Below, piece by piece: positions 1 through 8,390 of a stretch of DNA of 64,000 bases. Location of the stretch: positions 4,764,001 through 4,828,000 of the forward strand of contig NZ_CP150290.1 of NCBI RefSeq assembly GCF_038051995.1. The letters are read 5' to 3'. Position numbers and translations under genes: made by a program. This DNA comes from Paenibacillus sp. FSL H8-0537. Its GTDB lineage: Bacteria; Bacillota; Bacilli; Paenibacillales; Paenibacillaceae. Every line of letters begins with the position of its first letter. The first letter of the stretch is position 1. The notes under the pieces are model-generated. The model ran no database searches. It saw only the letters and a list, made by a program, of their open reading frames with translations, and had not been told where the DNA came from.

Positions 1-1434
1 ATTGAATATTTCCTCGCTGCCTGCCAAAACATGATGCTTCTGAATAAACAAATGCTCTGTCTCCAGTACAGGCAACGCTTCCGGCGGAATTTCCAGCCTC
101 CACATCTCTTCTGGCACTTGTCCACCCGGCTTTAGAGCAAGCTCTTTATAAATCAGCTCATTAAGTGGATGGGCCGTTTTCCCTTGAATGCCGATTGCCC
201 GGTGACTGACCTGCATAACTGTAATTCGTTCCTCGCCCATCGAATGGTGCAAAAGCTGCTTGGCATCTTCGATGCTCAAATCCAGACGAGTCAACACCGC
301 TTCGGCTTCACGCTCCCGGTTTACAAGCTCGGCAATTTTCAAAAAATTCCGTTTCCAATCCCACACTGAAAAATCAAGAAAAAATGGTGTTGCGATCTGC
401 TTAAAGCTGTCTTTAAAATGCAAATGGTAATGATCTGCAATAATTAAGTCGCAATTGGAACGCTTCAGCTCGCTAAGCTGCTCATCCAACTGTTTGCTAT
501 ACGCCTGTTCCCCTATGCCTGGATATTGAAACAAATCGACGACGCATGCAGGCTCGATGCCAATGGACTGCAAATGCTCGTGAAAGCCAAGGGAAGAAGC
601 TACCGCTATTTTCATCGTTCCGCGTTTCATATAAACGGTTGGCGATACGCCGACTAAACGCTGAAACATGCGGCTGAAATAAAACTCGCTGCGAAAGCCG
701 ACATAATCGGCCACTTCCTTCACGCGCCGATCTTCCTGATCGAGTATTTGCTTCGCTTTATCCATCCGAATTTGACTCAAATATTCAATAGGGCTTGCGA
801 CCTTCATTTTGCGAAAGAGGCGTGAGTAGGCGGTCGTCGTCATTTCGGCAGCCTCTGCCAAATGGTCGATGTTTATTTTCCGCATATAGTTTTCTTTCAT
901 ATAAAGGATGCTGCGCTCAATCCGCTCATCGCTCGCTTCACGCTGCTCCGGTGCATTTGTAATAATAAAGCTTATAAACTCTTCCAACAGCAGCCGCAAG
1001 GAAAAAGCATCGGCCCTCGCTGCCCCTCTGCTTCGGTCATACATATGCAGCAATCGTTGAAGCACCTGCTGCGGCTGGCGAATAGGAATATGGCCCGGCA
1101 AAAAAGCGCCGGATAGCGATAATGATTTTACCCCTTCAAACTTTTTGCCTTCCTTCACAAGCATGACGGGCTCGAAAAAAAGACCATAATACGTAATCGT
1201 GCTGCAGCGGTCCGGAATATCAACGATCATTCCCGGCACCAACAGATACAGCTCAAAGGGGCGAATTCTGCACAATAGACCATCTATTAAAAGGCTTGCT
1301 TCGCCTTCTAAAATAAAACATAAGACATGCACGCCGATCCGATAGCTGCCTGCACCTTGATGAACGGGAAACTTACGTTTCCGTATATATGAAAATAAAT
1401 AGAGCTGATTCGTCTTCGAAGAACGCAGCGGCAT
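1..1434 (-). CDS. AraC-family regulator with C-terminal siderophore-binding-like domain (Btr-like), partial
   Basis: The gene runs off the left edge; 478 codons are visible. I translated it by hand from ATG at 1434. Residues about 15-110 look like an AraC-type cupin/arm region. Residues about 168-270 form the double helix-turn-helix (HLAEAAEMTTTAYSRLFRKM and VADYVGFRSEFYFSRMFQ). From about 273 (MKIAVASSLGFHEHLQSIG) the protein resembles a FepB/FhuD-type periplasmic-binding domain but has no signal peptide, so it should stay in the cytoplasm. This is the arrangement of Bacillus subtilis Btr, which senses bacillibactin and activates its uptake genes. The gene is last in the minus-strand siderophore operon, 45 bp after a permease. 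I infer that it senses the siderophore made here and activates the locus. GTG 1446 and TTG 1470 are other in-frame starts. Confidence 0.85.
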   Translation of the reverse strand, partial: MPLRSSKTNQLYLFSYIRKRKFPVHQGAGSYRIGVHVLCFILEGEASLLIDGLLCRIRPFELYLLVPGMIVDIPDRCSTITYYGLFFEPVMLVKEGKKFEGVKSLSLSGAFLPGHIPIRQPQQVLQRLLHMYDRSRGAARADAFSLRLLLEEFISFIITNAPEQREASDERIERSILYMKENYMRKINIDHLAEAAEMTTTAYSRLFRKMKVASPIEYLSQIRMDKAKQILDQEDRRVKEVADYVGFRSEFYFSRMFQRLVGVSPTVYMKRGTMKIAVASSLGFHEHLQSIGIEPACVVDLFQYPGIGEQAYSKQLDEQLSELKRSNCDLIIADHYHLHFKDSFKQIATPFFLDFSVWDWKRNFLKIAELVNREREAEAVLTRLDLSIEDAKQLLHHSMGEERITVMQVSHRAIGIQGKTAHPLNELIYKELALKPGGQVPEEMWRLEIPPEALPVLETEHLFIQKHHVLAGSEEIFN

Positions 1435-1479
1435 TCGGTTTAGCACCGACCTTTCGTAAAACCGTGACAATTTCTTCTA

Positions 1480-2439
1480 TTATATAGTATTACGCCTCAT
1501 CAGCAAATAGATCATATAAGGTGCACCAATACATGCGGTAACTAGACCCGCCGGTATTTCATAGGGGGAAAATACCATTCTCCCTATCAAATCCGCAACG
1601 ATAACGATTAAACCGCCAAGTAAAGCCGTAACGGGAAGACGCTTTAGGCTGCGCGTACCAACCAATCGCACTGCCATGTGAGGGGCGATAAGGCCAACGA
1701 ACGCAATCGTACCCGCCATAGATACGGCCGATCCCGCTAAGGCGACGCTTATGAGGATAAACCAAAATCTCATCCGCTCCAGGCGCAAACCCAGCCCTTT
1801 GGCCGAATCATCGGCTAATTGAAACAGATCAAGCTGGCGCACACTTAACAGCACTAAGGGGAGCAGCACCACCGTCCACGGCAGCAAAGGCCAAAAATGC
1901 TCCCATGTCCGCCCATACAAGCTGCCCGCCATCCATACGGAGGCTTGGGAAACGCGAAATATATTGCCAAGTGTCAGCAAATAGGTGATACATGCTGCTG
2001 CCATAGCTGAAATGCCAATTCCGACTAACAGCAATCGAATGATTGAAATGCCGTTGCTCCAGGACAACAAATAGATCAGAGCCGCAACAATGACGGCACC
2101 AGTGAAAGCAGCAATAGGCAGCTGGCTCATCGGATATGCTGGCACAAGCACCATGACAGCGACTACAGCTGCGGCTGCTCCCGAATTGAGCCCAATAATG
2201 CCTGGCGAGGCAAGCGGGTTGCGAGTAATGATCTGCAAAATCATGCCGGATACAGCAAGTCCGCAGCCAGCTAAGAAGCCGGTGAGCACTCTAGGCAGTC
2301 TTACTCCACGGATCGTAAAAGCAAATTCATCATTGCCGACATGAAGCGCCGTTCGAATCGCCTCGAAGGGAGGCACCGCTCGCTCTCCAAATACGATGCT
2401 CAAAAGCAGAACAAGCAGATTCAAGCCAAGCAAGAGCAA
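1480..2439 (-). CDS. FecCD-family iron-siderophore ABC transporter permease (SirC-like)
   Basis: Integral membrane permease of about 319 residues, typical FecCD length, with many hydrophobic helices. Family motifs are visible: RLPRVLTGFLAGCGLAVSG near the N-terminus, NPLASPGIIGLNSGAA, and IAFVGLIAPHMAVRLVG near the C-terminus (coupling region for the ATPase). It pairs with the preceding permease to form the channel of a ferric-siderophore importer. The start is uncertain. TTG at 2439 has an AGGA six bases upstream, but the frame stays open further upstream and an ATA near 2481 sits at ideal distance from a GGGGGG run. No transport ATPase lies beside it, as in the S. aureus sirABC system, which borrows FhuC. 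Confidence 0.9.
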   Translation of the reverse strand: MLLLGLNLLVLLLSIVFGERAVPPFEAIRTALHVGNDEFAFTIRGVRLPRVLTGFLAGCGLAVSGMILQIITRNPLASPGIIGLNSGAAAAVVAVMVLVPAYPMSQLPIAAFTGAVIVAALIYLLSWSNGISIIRLLLVGIGISAMAAACITYLLTLGNIFRVSQASVWMAGSLYGRTWEHFWPLLPWTVVLLPLVLLSVRQLDLFQLADDSAKGLGLRLERMRFWFILISVALAGSAVSMAGTIAFVGLIAPHMAVRLVGTRSLKRLPVTALLGGLIVIVADLIGRMVFSPYEIPAGLVTACIGAPYMIYLLMRRNTI

Positions 2440-2477
2440 AATGATTCCTAAGTAGCGTCCCTTTATAATAGAAGAAA

Positions 2478-3467
2478 CTATTTCGCTCCCCCCTTTCGCT
2501 GCGCCAAATAAATGAGAAAAGGCGCTCCCAGAAAAGCAGTCACTACGCCTACTGGCAGTTCCTCTCCAGGCAATATAAACCGGGCTGCGATGTCAGCCAG
2601 CAATAGCAATAAAGCGCCTAATACTATAGCATATGGCAAAATCCAGCGATAATTGGTTCCGGCCATGAAACGGGCCATATGGGGAACCGCAAGCCCAATA
2701 AAAGCAATAGGTCCAGCAATAGCAACGGCACTGCCAGCTAGAACAATAATGACGCCGATACAGAGCAGCTTAATGAATATGACCCGCTGCCCTAAGCCTT
2801 GGGCCATTTCCTCTCCCAGGCTAATGACATTCATATGTCCAGCTAATAAAAACGAGCCAACCAGACCAAGCAGCATATAAGGAAGCACTGCTAAAAATAA
2901 CTGCATATCCCGTCCCGTAATGGAGCCGGCAAGCCAGAAACGCATCGTATCCAGCGATTGTTCATTTAATATAAGAATGCCTTGCGTCAGCGAAGCCAGC
3001 AGCAAATTAATCGTCGCACCGGCGAGCACCAGCTTGACCGACGTTAGCGGCTGTCTGCCGATGGAGCTCAGTATAAATACCGAAAAACCCGCTATAGCAG
3101 CACCCGCAAAGGCTGACCAAGTAAACAGTCCAAGCGAAGTTGTACCGAAAAGAAATGAAGCGATGACGGTTGTTAAAGCAGCCCCATAATTAATGCCGAA
3201 CAGTTCCGGGCCTGCAAGCGCATTGCGGCTAAGCGCCTGCATCAGACAGCCAGCTGCTGCTAATGAGCCGCCAACCAGCATCGCGATCATCGCCCGAGGC
3301 AATCGGACTGACCTTACGATGAGCTGATCCCGCGATCCGTCAAAAGCCCAAAAAGCATCTATAACGGCTGCAAAAGGCACCCGTACAATTCCGAACATAA
3401 TGCTGGAGGTCCATGCCAGCACAAGAAAAACAAACAGCACTGCCAAACCGGTCATTCTGCCCCTCAA
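2478..3467 (-). CDS. FecCD-family iron-siderophore ABC transporter permease (SirB-like)
   Basis: FecCD permease of 329 residues. Motifs include RSVRLPRAMIAMLVGGSLAA, NALAGPELFGINYGAAL and IAFIGLAVPHMARFMAG. The first helix follows directly after MRGRMTG. The start is TTG at 3467, chosen because GGAGGT lies seven bases before it; ATG 3455 is less well placed. It lies between the receptor lipoprotein and the second permease on the same strand and should form a heterodimer with the latter in the cytoplasmic membrane. A hairpin separates it from the receptor gene, which probably lowers permease expression relative to the receptor. Confidence 0.9.
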   Translation of the reverse strand: MRGRMTGLAVLFVFLVLAWTSSIMFGIVRVPFAAVIDAFWAFDGSRDQLIVRSVRLPRAMIAMLVGGSLAAAGCLMQALSRNALAGPELFGINYGAALTTVIASFLFGTTSLGLFTWSAFAGAAIAGFSVFILSSIGRQPLTSVKLVLAGATINLLLASLTQGILILNEQSLDTMRFWLAGSITGRDMQLFLAVLPYMLLGLVGSFLLAGHMNVISLGEEMAQGLGQRVIFIKLLCIGVIIVLAGSAVAIAGPIAFIGLAVPHMARFMAGTNYRWILPYAIVLGALLLLLADIAARFILPGEELPVGVVTAFLGAPFLIYLAQRKGGAK

Positions 3468-3508
3468 TGTTTCTACCTCCGAACGTAAAACGGTATAATC
3501 ATACAGAA

Positions 3509-3540
3509 AGATTGGGCCGCCACTGCGGAAGACCCAATCT
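3509..3540 (-). terminator. Hairpin between receptor and permease genes
   Basis: AGATTGGG (3509-3516) pairs with CCCAATCT (3533-3540), with further GC-rich pairing inside the loop. On the minus strand it is followed by a short U-rich stretch. It lies between a binding-protein gene and its permease genes, so a partial terminator or 3-prime mRNA stabiliser is likely. Confidence 0.5.
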
Positions 3541-3566
3541 CCAATGAAACGATATGCACGAACCTT

Positions 3567-4547
3567 TTAACCTGCAACGTAGGTGTTTAAATCATCTGCC
3601 ACTTTTGTAGCGGCCTGAATGCCTAGGCCACTCATCCAATATTCCCAATCTACCGGATGAACGCTATTATTTTGAGCACCCAGTAAGCTTTTCCATAGCG
3701 GACTGCTTTCCAGCTTGGCAAAGGCATCCTTCTCCCGGTCAAACCATAGTATAACATTTCCATCAAGATCAGCGATCTGCTCCTCCGTTAAATCTTTGGA
3801 GAACCCTTCATCGGTTTGCGCGGCCGGACGGACGATGCCCGTTTCCTTCATAATACCGCCGGCAAATGTCCCTTCCAAATAAATTTGGATTTTATCCTGG
3901 CGCGGACGGAAGAGCGATACTTCCTTGCCCTCGACCTTTGCTTTCAGCTCATTTATTTTTTGCGTGTAAGCCTCCAGCAGCTTTGTTCCTTCAGCCTGCT
4001 TATTCACGGCTTCGGCATGCAGCTGCAAGTTTTCCTTCCACGTTACCCCAAGCGTTTCTACGAATACGGTTGGGGCAATTTGCGCCAGCTGATCATGAAT
4101 CGCATCATGTGTATCTTTATTTCCAATAATCAAATCCGGTTTCAATGCATCAATCGCTTCCAGATTAGGCTCATTGACCGATCCAATATTTTCAATGCCA
4201 TCCGTTCCCGTCAAATAGGCAGGATAGGGATCACCAGCAGCCAAAATCGATGGAGCTCCGACTGGTTTGATGCCCATCTCCAGCAAATTGTCCAGAGCGC
4301 CGATATCAAGCACAACAACACGCGCTGGATTTGCAGGAACTTCAACATCGCCATATGTATCCTTGACCACTCGGGTCGTTGCCGCTGGCTCCGTGCTGCT
4401 TGTGCTTTCAGGTGAAGCAGTTGGTGAAGCGGCATTTGTTCCACCAGCAGCCGCATTGCCGCAGCCTGATAAAATGAGGAGCATAATCATGAACCCTGCA
4501 AAATAAATCGTAAAACGGTGTTTTTTGTCTATAGCTCTTACTAGCAT
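3567..4547 (-). CDS. Iron-siderophore ABC transporter substrate-binding lipoprotein (SirA-like)
   Basis: Lipoprotein receptor of 326 residues. It has a positively charged N-terminus, a hydrophobic segment and lipobox ILSGCG (Cys about 29), then a Ser/Thr/Ala-rich linker. The mature part is a FepB/FhuD-type fold: PARVVVLDIGALDNLLEMG, IKPVGAPSIL, LEAIDALKPDLIIGN and a long backbone helix. It should sit on the outer face of the membrane and deliver the ferric siderophore to the two FecCD permeases downstream. ATG 4547 is preceded by AAGGGGAT at good spacing. A strong Fur box 22 bp upstream shows iron repression. The position inside a staphyloferrin-B-like biosynthetic operon suggests it binds that product. 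Confidence 0.92.
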   Translation of the reverse strand: MLVRAIDKKHRFTIYFAGFMIMLLILSGCGNAAAGGTNAASPTASPESTSSTEPAATTRVVKDTYGDVEVPANPARVVVLDIGALDNLLEMGIKPVGAPSILAAGDPYPAYLTGTDGIENIGSVNEPNLEAIDALKPDLIIGNKDTHDAIHDQLAQIAPTVFVETLGVTWKENLQLHAEAVNKQAEGTKLLEAYTQKINELKAKVEGKEVSLFRPRQDKIQIYLEGTFAGGIMKETGIVRPAAQTDEGFSKDLTEEQIADLDGNVILWFDREKDAFAKLESSPLWKSLLGAQNNSVHPVDWEYWMSGLGIQAATKVADDLNTYVAG

Positions 4548-4568
4548 GTACTACATCCCCTTGCGATT

Positions 4569-4587
4569 AATAATGATTATCATTAAT
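4569..4587. promoter_or_regulatory. Fur box
   Basis: AATAATGATTATCATTAAT matches the classical 19-bp Fur consensus at 16 positions and is almost perfectly palindromic. It lies just upstream of the receptor lipoprotein gene, giving that gene and the transport genes below it their own iron-repressed promoter inside the larger operon. Confidence 0.85.
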
Positions 4588-4693
4588 AACAAGAATACCA
4601 AGCCCCTTGGCAAGCTGTCCATGCAATAAGCTGTCGATCTCATGCATTATTTTTATATCCAGTGAAAATTCAACCATTATTATCCATGAGTCA

Positions 4694-6568
4694 TTATTTA
4701 TCAGCTAATGGATTGCGTACTTGATGGATGCGCAGCTCATTATCTGGGAATAGCCTTCTTTTCGTCAATTGCTCAACGCCTATGACCGCATCGAATAGAG
4801 AGAAACGTTCAAACTGCTCGGCATACTCTGGAAACTGCTGCTGGTACTCCACAATAATCTGTTTAACCAGATGCCAAAACTTCTCCTCGGCGAAGCCATA
4901 ATGCTCCTCCATAAACAACGCCAGTTCCCCTAAGTTAATAAAGAAAAAGGCATCATGGACGAAATCGCGCACAGCTGCCGGATCATCCGTTTCCAAAAAC
5001 GAATTGCGATTGACCCGCTGATGATATTCCGGCACTTGCACAAGCTGCGGGCACTTATCCGGCTGAGCAAGAGCTGCTTTCATAAACCGGATGCCGTCAT
5101 GAAAATCCTTCAGTGCAACCCGCTGCGGTAGTCCCGCTTGATGGATCAGTATCATATTTTGGGCATGAGATTCGATAGCGATGCCATGGGCAAACAGAAA
5201 ATGAATAATCGGGCGTACGCTCGCGCCCAGCAGCTCAGTCAGCCAGTTCTCTGCTCCATGCCGCTTAATCCACGGATCTATGATGGGTTCGCCGTTCAAA
5301 TCTGTGGCACATAAAGCATTGAATGGTACCGCTGATTCTTCCGGCAGCAGCAGCGGATGCAGGCTTTCCCGCCATATGCAGGCGAGCACGCCATAGGCTT
5401 GCGGTTGCAAAGCAGCAGGAATGTCGGCATTGACATAGGCTGTACCCGCAATCTCGCCTAAGAGAATGACGCGCAAGTGGTCGCGCAAATAGCTGTCTTC
5501 AGCTGCCATGCCTTGCAGCCAATCCGTAATGAGCGGTGCATTTTCAACTGTATGCGGAGCCAGAATCCTTCCGGTTGATGTGTTTAAAATACTCAAGGCC
5601 AGCTTGACATAGGCTTTATGGGGAGCAGTCCGATTGGCAAGTGTACGAATCGACTGCTGGGCGGTATAACGCTCACCAGCAGTGCCTAGCAGTATCATTT
5701 CTCCCGCGCGAATTTGCGCTGCGAATACCGAGGTTAATTTATTGTTCCATTGCCACGGATGGACGGGAAGCAGCACATAGTCGCTTGCCTCAATGCCGGC
5801 CTGCTTGAAATAAGCGGCAAATTTGGACCGGCTGCTCTCATCCAGCTGTGCGCTGACCCATTCGTTCAGGTCCATCTGCGAAAAAGAGGCGTTTTTGAGC
5901 TTCGCTGAGCAGCTTGTCCGCGCGAACTTCCGCTGTACGGCTACCCAAATAGGCTCGATTGGCTTAGCAAACTCCGGTCCATACGCCCAATGATCCGAAA
6001 CATTAAAGCCTATACGTGATTTGTAGCTCGGATGATACGGATGCCCATCCATTATCAAGCTTTCCCAATCCTCATAAGGCTGCTGATGGATAGGGATCGC
6101 CGCCTGGTGCCGTTCATATTGGGCAAGCGTATCGTTGATTAACGTCTGTTCAAGCTCTTGGATAAAATGAAGCGTCCTCGCCTCATCCGCTCCGCTCCCA
6201 GCGGCAGTCTCAAGTAGAAACAGCGCGAGCGAATCAGCTTCCCGTTCGCTATTATTCATTCTGCGCCGCAGTGGCTGAGCATCCATTCGCAAGCGGTCGA
6301 ACGTCAGATGCCGCGTGCCCTCGCAAATATAAGCGACCGCTTCCCCGCTTTGGCTCACCCCATGAATTTCACAGGACCAGCGATTATCCGGCGCAGGCTT
6401 CAAGCCGTCGACAATGCCTTCATAGAGCATGGACTGAACCAGCTGCCGGAAAATCCGGCGTCTTACCTGCACAAAATGAGGTGAGCGCATCGCAAGCGCA
6501 TAATGGTGTTCCTGCATCGCTCCCTCTGTCGGCGTTGCTGTTAAAGCTTCTGTATGAACGTTTCCCAT
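4694..6568 (-). CDS. IucA/IucC-family NRPS-independent siderophore synthetase
   Basis: NIS synthetase of 624 residues that ATP-activates a carboxylate (citrate- or 2-oxoglutarate-derived) and joins it to an amine or alcohol. Visible family motifs are GHPYHPSYKSRIGF, LLPVHPWQW, QSIRTLANRTAPHKAYVKL, STGRILAPHT, and ESHAQNMILIHQ with the following KDFHDGIRF. A C-terminal FhuF-like region ends with EQLTKRRLF. It is a close paralogue of the next gene upstream (4 bp apart), sharing the RRRIFRQLxxSxLYE N-terminus and the EQLTKRRL end. By analogy with SbnC and SbnF it should perform a late condensation in a staphyloferrin-B-like pathway. Which step each paralogue does cannot be told from sequence alone. 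Confidence 0.9.
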   Translation of the reverse strand: MGNVHTEALTATPTEGAMQEHHYALAMRSPHFVQVRRRIFRQLVQSMLYEGIVDGLKPAPDNRWSCEIHGVSQSGEAVAYICEGTRHLTFDRLRMDAQPLRRRMNNSEREADSLALFLLETAAGSGADEARTLHFIQELEQTLINDTLAQYERHQAAIPIHQQPYEDWESLIMDGHPYHPSYKSRIGFNVSDHWAYGPEFAKPIEPIWVAVQRKFARTSCSAKLKNASFSQMDLNEWVSAQLDESSRSKFAAYFKQAGIEASDYVLLPVHPWQWNNKLTSVFAAQIRAGEMILLGTAGERYTAQQSIRTLANRTAPHKAYVKLALSILNTSTGRILAPHTVENAPLITDWLQGMAAEDSYLRDHLRVILLGEIAGTAYVNADIPAALQPQAYGVLACIWRESLHPLLLPEESAVPFNALCATDLNGEPIIDPWIKRHGAENWLTELLGASVRPIIHFLFAHGIAIESHAQNMILIHQAGLPQRVALKDFHDGIRFMKAALAQPDKCPQLVQVPEYHQRVNRNSFLETDDPAAVRDFVHDAFFFINLGELALFMEEHYGFAEEKFWHLVKQIIVEYQQQFPEYAEQFERFSLFDAVIGVEQLTKRRLFPDNELRIHQVRNPLADK

Positions 6569-6572
6569 CTTC

Positions 6573-8390
6573 TCACTCCCCTGCTACTGTGTAGTGCTTC
6601 GGCTGGTAGGCATGCAGCGGATTGCTTACGCTGTGAACGCAATCCTTCGGCCCCTCGTACAATCGGCGTTTCGTCAGCTGTTCCACCTCGATATCTGCTG
6701 CAAATAGATCAAATGTTTCAAATCGTTCACCAAGCTCAGGAAATTTCTCCTGATAGCCTGCGATAATTTTAGCCGTCATCTCCCACCAGGCTGCTTCCGC
6801 CAAGCCATAATGCTTCTCCAGAAAAAAGGCCAGCTCGGTTAAATTAATAAACATAAGCGCATCAAGCAAAAAGTCTTTGACCTCTTTAACATCCTCCTTC
6901 GCAATAAATGAATTGCGATTGACGCGTTGATGATTGGCTGGAGGGTACATAATGTCCGGATAGCCTAGCGGGTGGGAAACAGCGGGCGAATAGCGAATGC
7001 CATCGTGAAAATCCTTCAGTGCCACACGTGTCGGCAGTCCCCGCTCCAATACAATAATCATATTTTGCGCATGAGACTCCAGCGCCGTTCCATGCGCATA
7101 CAGCAGATGAATTAGAGGAAGGACTGTCACACTGATCAGCTTTTTCACCCAGTCCTCCAAGCCATGCTTCTGAATCCATTCCTCAATGACCGGCGTCCCG
7201 TCTGTTTGCAGATAACACAAGGCCCCAAACGGAAGTGCTTCCTCGCCTGACTCCAAATACGGATGCAGGCTTTCGCGCCAGATGGCGCCAAGGGTGCCAT
7301 AAACCTTTTGCTCAAGCAGATTTGGCAGCTTCTGATGCTGATAAGAAACACCCAGCACCTCCTTCAGCATAATGAGCCGGAGCTCATCACGTAAAAAAGC
7401 ATCGCTTGCCGCCACCTCGCCCAGCCAATCTGATATGCGTGCCGCATTAAGCAGCGTATGCTGGGCCAAAATACGGCCGGAGGACGTATTTGTAATACTT
7501 AGCGGCAGCTTGACATACGCCTTGGAGCTATCTGAGCGATTGCTAAGTGTGCGAATGGACTGCTGCGGAACATATCCATCGCTTCCATAGCCTAAATAAA
7601 TTATTTCTTGCGTCTCCAGCTTCTCAAAAAATGCAATAGCCGCAAACCGCTCCCACTGCCAGGGGTGGACAGGCAGCAGCATATATTCGCCGGAATTTTT
7701 ACCCGCCGCCTCTATTTTCGCTTGGAATGCCGCATAATCGGCTCCGAGCTCATGCTGCAAATAGCTGGTCAAATCAAGCTCATGAGAAATTGAAAAACTC
7801 GCAGATGTCTGGTGCACAGCTACCCAAGCCAAGTGCAGCTCCGGCTTAAATTCCGGGCCATAGGCCAAATTGTCCTCCAGCGTAAAGCCAATTCTAGATT
7901 TATAGCAGGGATGATACGGATGGCCCGCTTGCACATAACTCTCCCAGTCGTCATAATCCGCTGGCTTATGCTGCTGCAATGCCTTCAGCTGCTGGAGGGC
8001 CATCGTATCTTTCAGCAGCGTTTGCTGGATTTCATCGATAAAGACGGACAGCAGCGCCTCTGTCGTGCCTATAGCCGGTGCGATTTCCAGCAGAAAACGA
8101 GGGAGAGAATCCGCCTCTACAGCTTGACCTGCCGCACAGCGTAAAACAGGCTCATCCGACAAGCGGATACGACCATAGCTTTTTTTACGAGAAGCTTTAA
8201 ACCGATAAGCGACCTGCTCGCCAGAGTCAGCCTTTCCGTAAAGCTCATATTCCGTTTCTGCACCGTTTGCGATGGCAGGCCCGGTTACAATTTGCTCATA
8301 CAGCAGCGACTCTATCAGTTGGCGGAAGATTCGCCTTCTTGCTTGAATCAGCTCATTCGAGTGCAGCAATTGCAAACTAATATGGCTCAT
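6573..8390 (-). CDS. IucA/IucC-family NRPS-independent siderophore synthetase
   Basis: NIS synthetase of 605 residues with GHPYHPCYKSRIGF, LLPVHPWQWERF, QSIRTLSNRSDSSKAYVKL, SSGRILAQHT and ALESHAQNMIIV followed by KDFHDGIRY, then a FhuF-like iron-reductase-type C-terminal region. It is paralogous to the synthetase just downstream and translationally coupled to the decarboxylase gene upstream (4-base overlap). Both paralogues resemble the SbnC/SbnF side of the family more than the synthetase at 13.2-15.0 kb. Inferred role: addition of L-Dap or 2-oxoglutarate to a citryl-diamine intermediate. Confidence 0.9.
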   Translation of the reverse strand: MSHISLQLLHSNELIQARRRIFRQLIESLLYEQIVTGPAIANGAETEYELYGKADSGEQVAYRFKASRKKSYGRIRLSDEPVLRCAAGQAVEADSLPRFLLEIAPAIGTTEALLSVFIDEIQQTLLKDTMALQQLKALQQHKPADYDDWESYVQAGHPYHPCYKSRIGFTLEDNLAYGPEFKPELHLAWVAVHQTSASFSISHELDLTSYLQHELGADYAAFQAKIEAAGKNSGEYMLLPVHPWQWERFAAIAFFEKLETQEIIYLGYGSDGYVPQQSIRTLSNRSDSSKAYVKLPLSITNTSSGRILAQHTLLNAARISDWLGEVAASDAFLRDELRLIMLKEVLGVSYQHQKLPNLLEQKVYGTLGAIWRESLHPYLESGEEALPFGALCYLQTDGTPVIEEWIQKHGLEDWVKKLISVTVLPLIHLLYAHGTALESHAQNMIIVLERGLPTRVALKDFHDGIRYSPAVSHPLGYPDIMYPPANHQRVNRNSFIAKEDVKEVKDFLLDALMFINLTELAFFLEKHYGLAEAAWWEMTAKIIAGYQEKFPELGERFETFDLFAADIEVEQLTKRRLYEGPKDCVHSVSNPLHAYQPKHYTVAGE

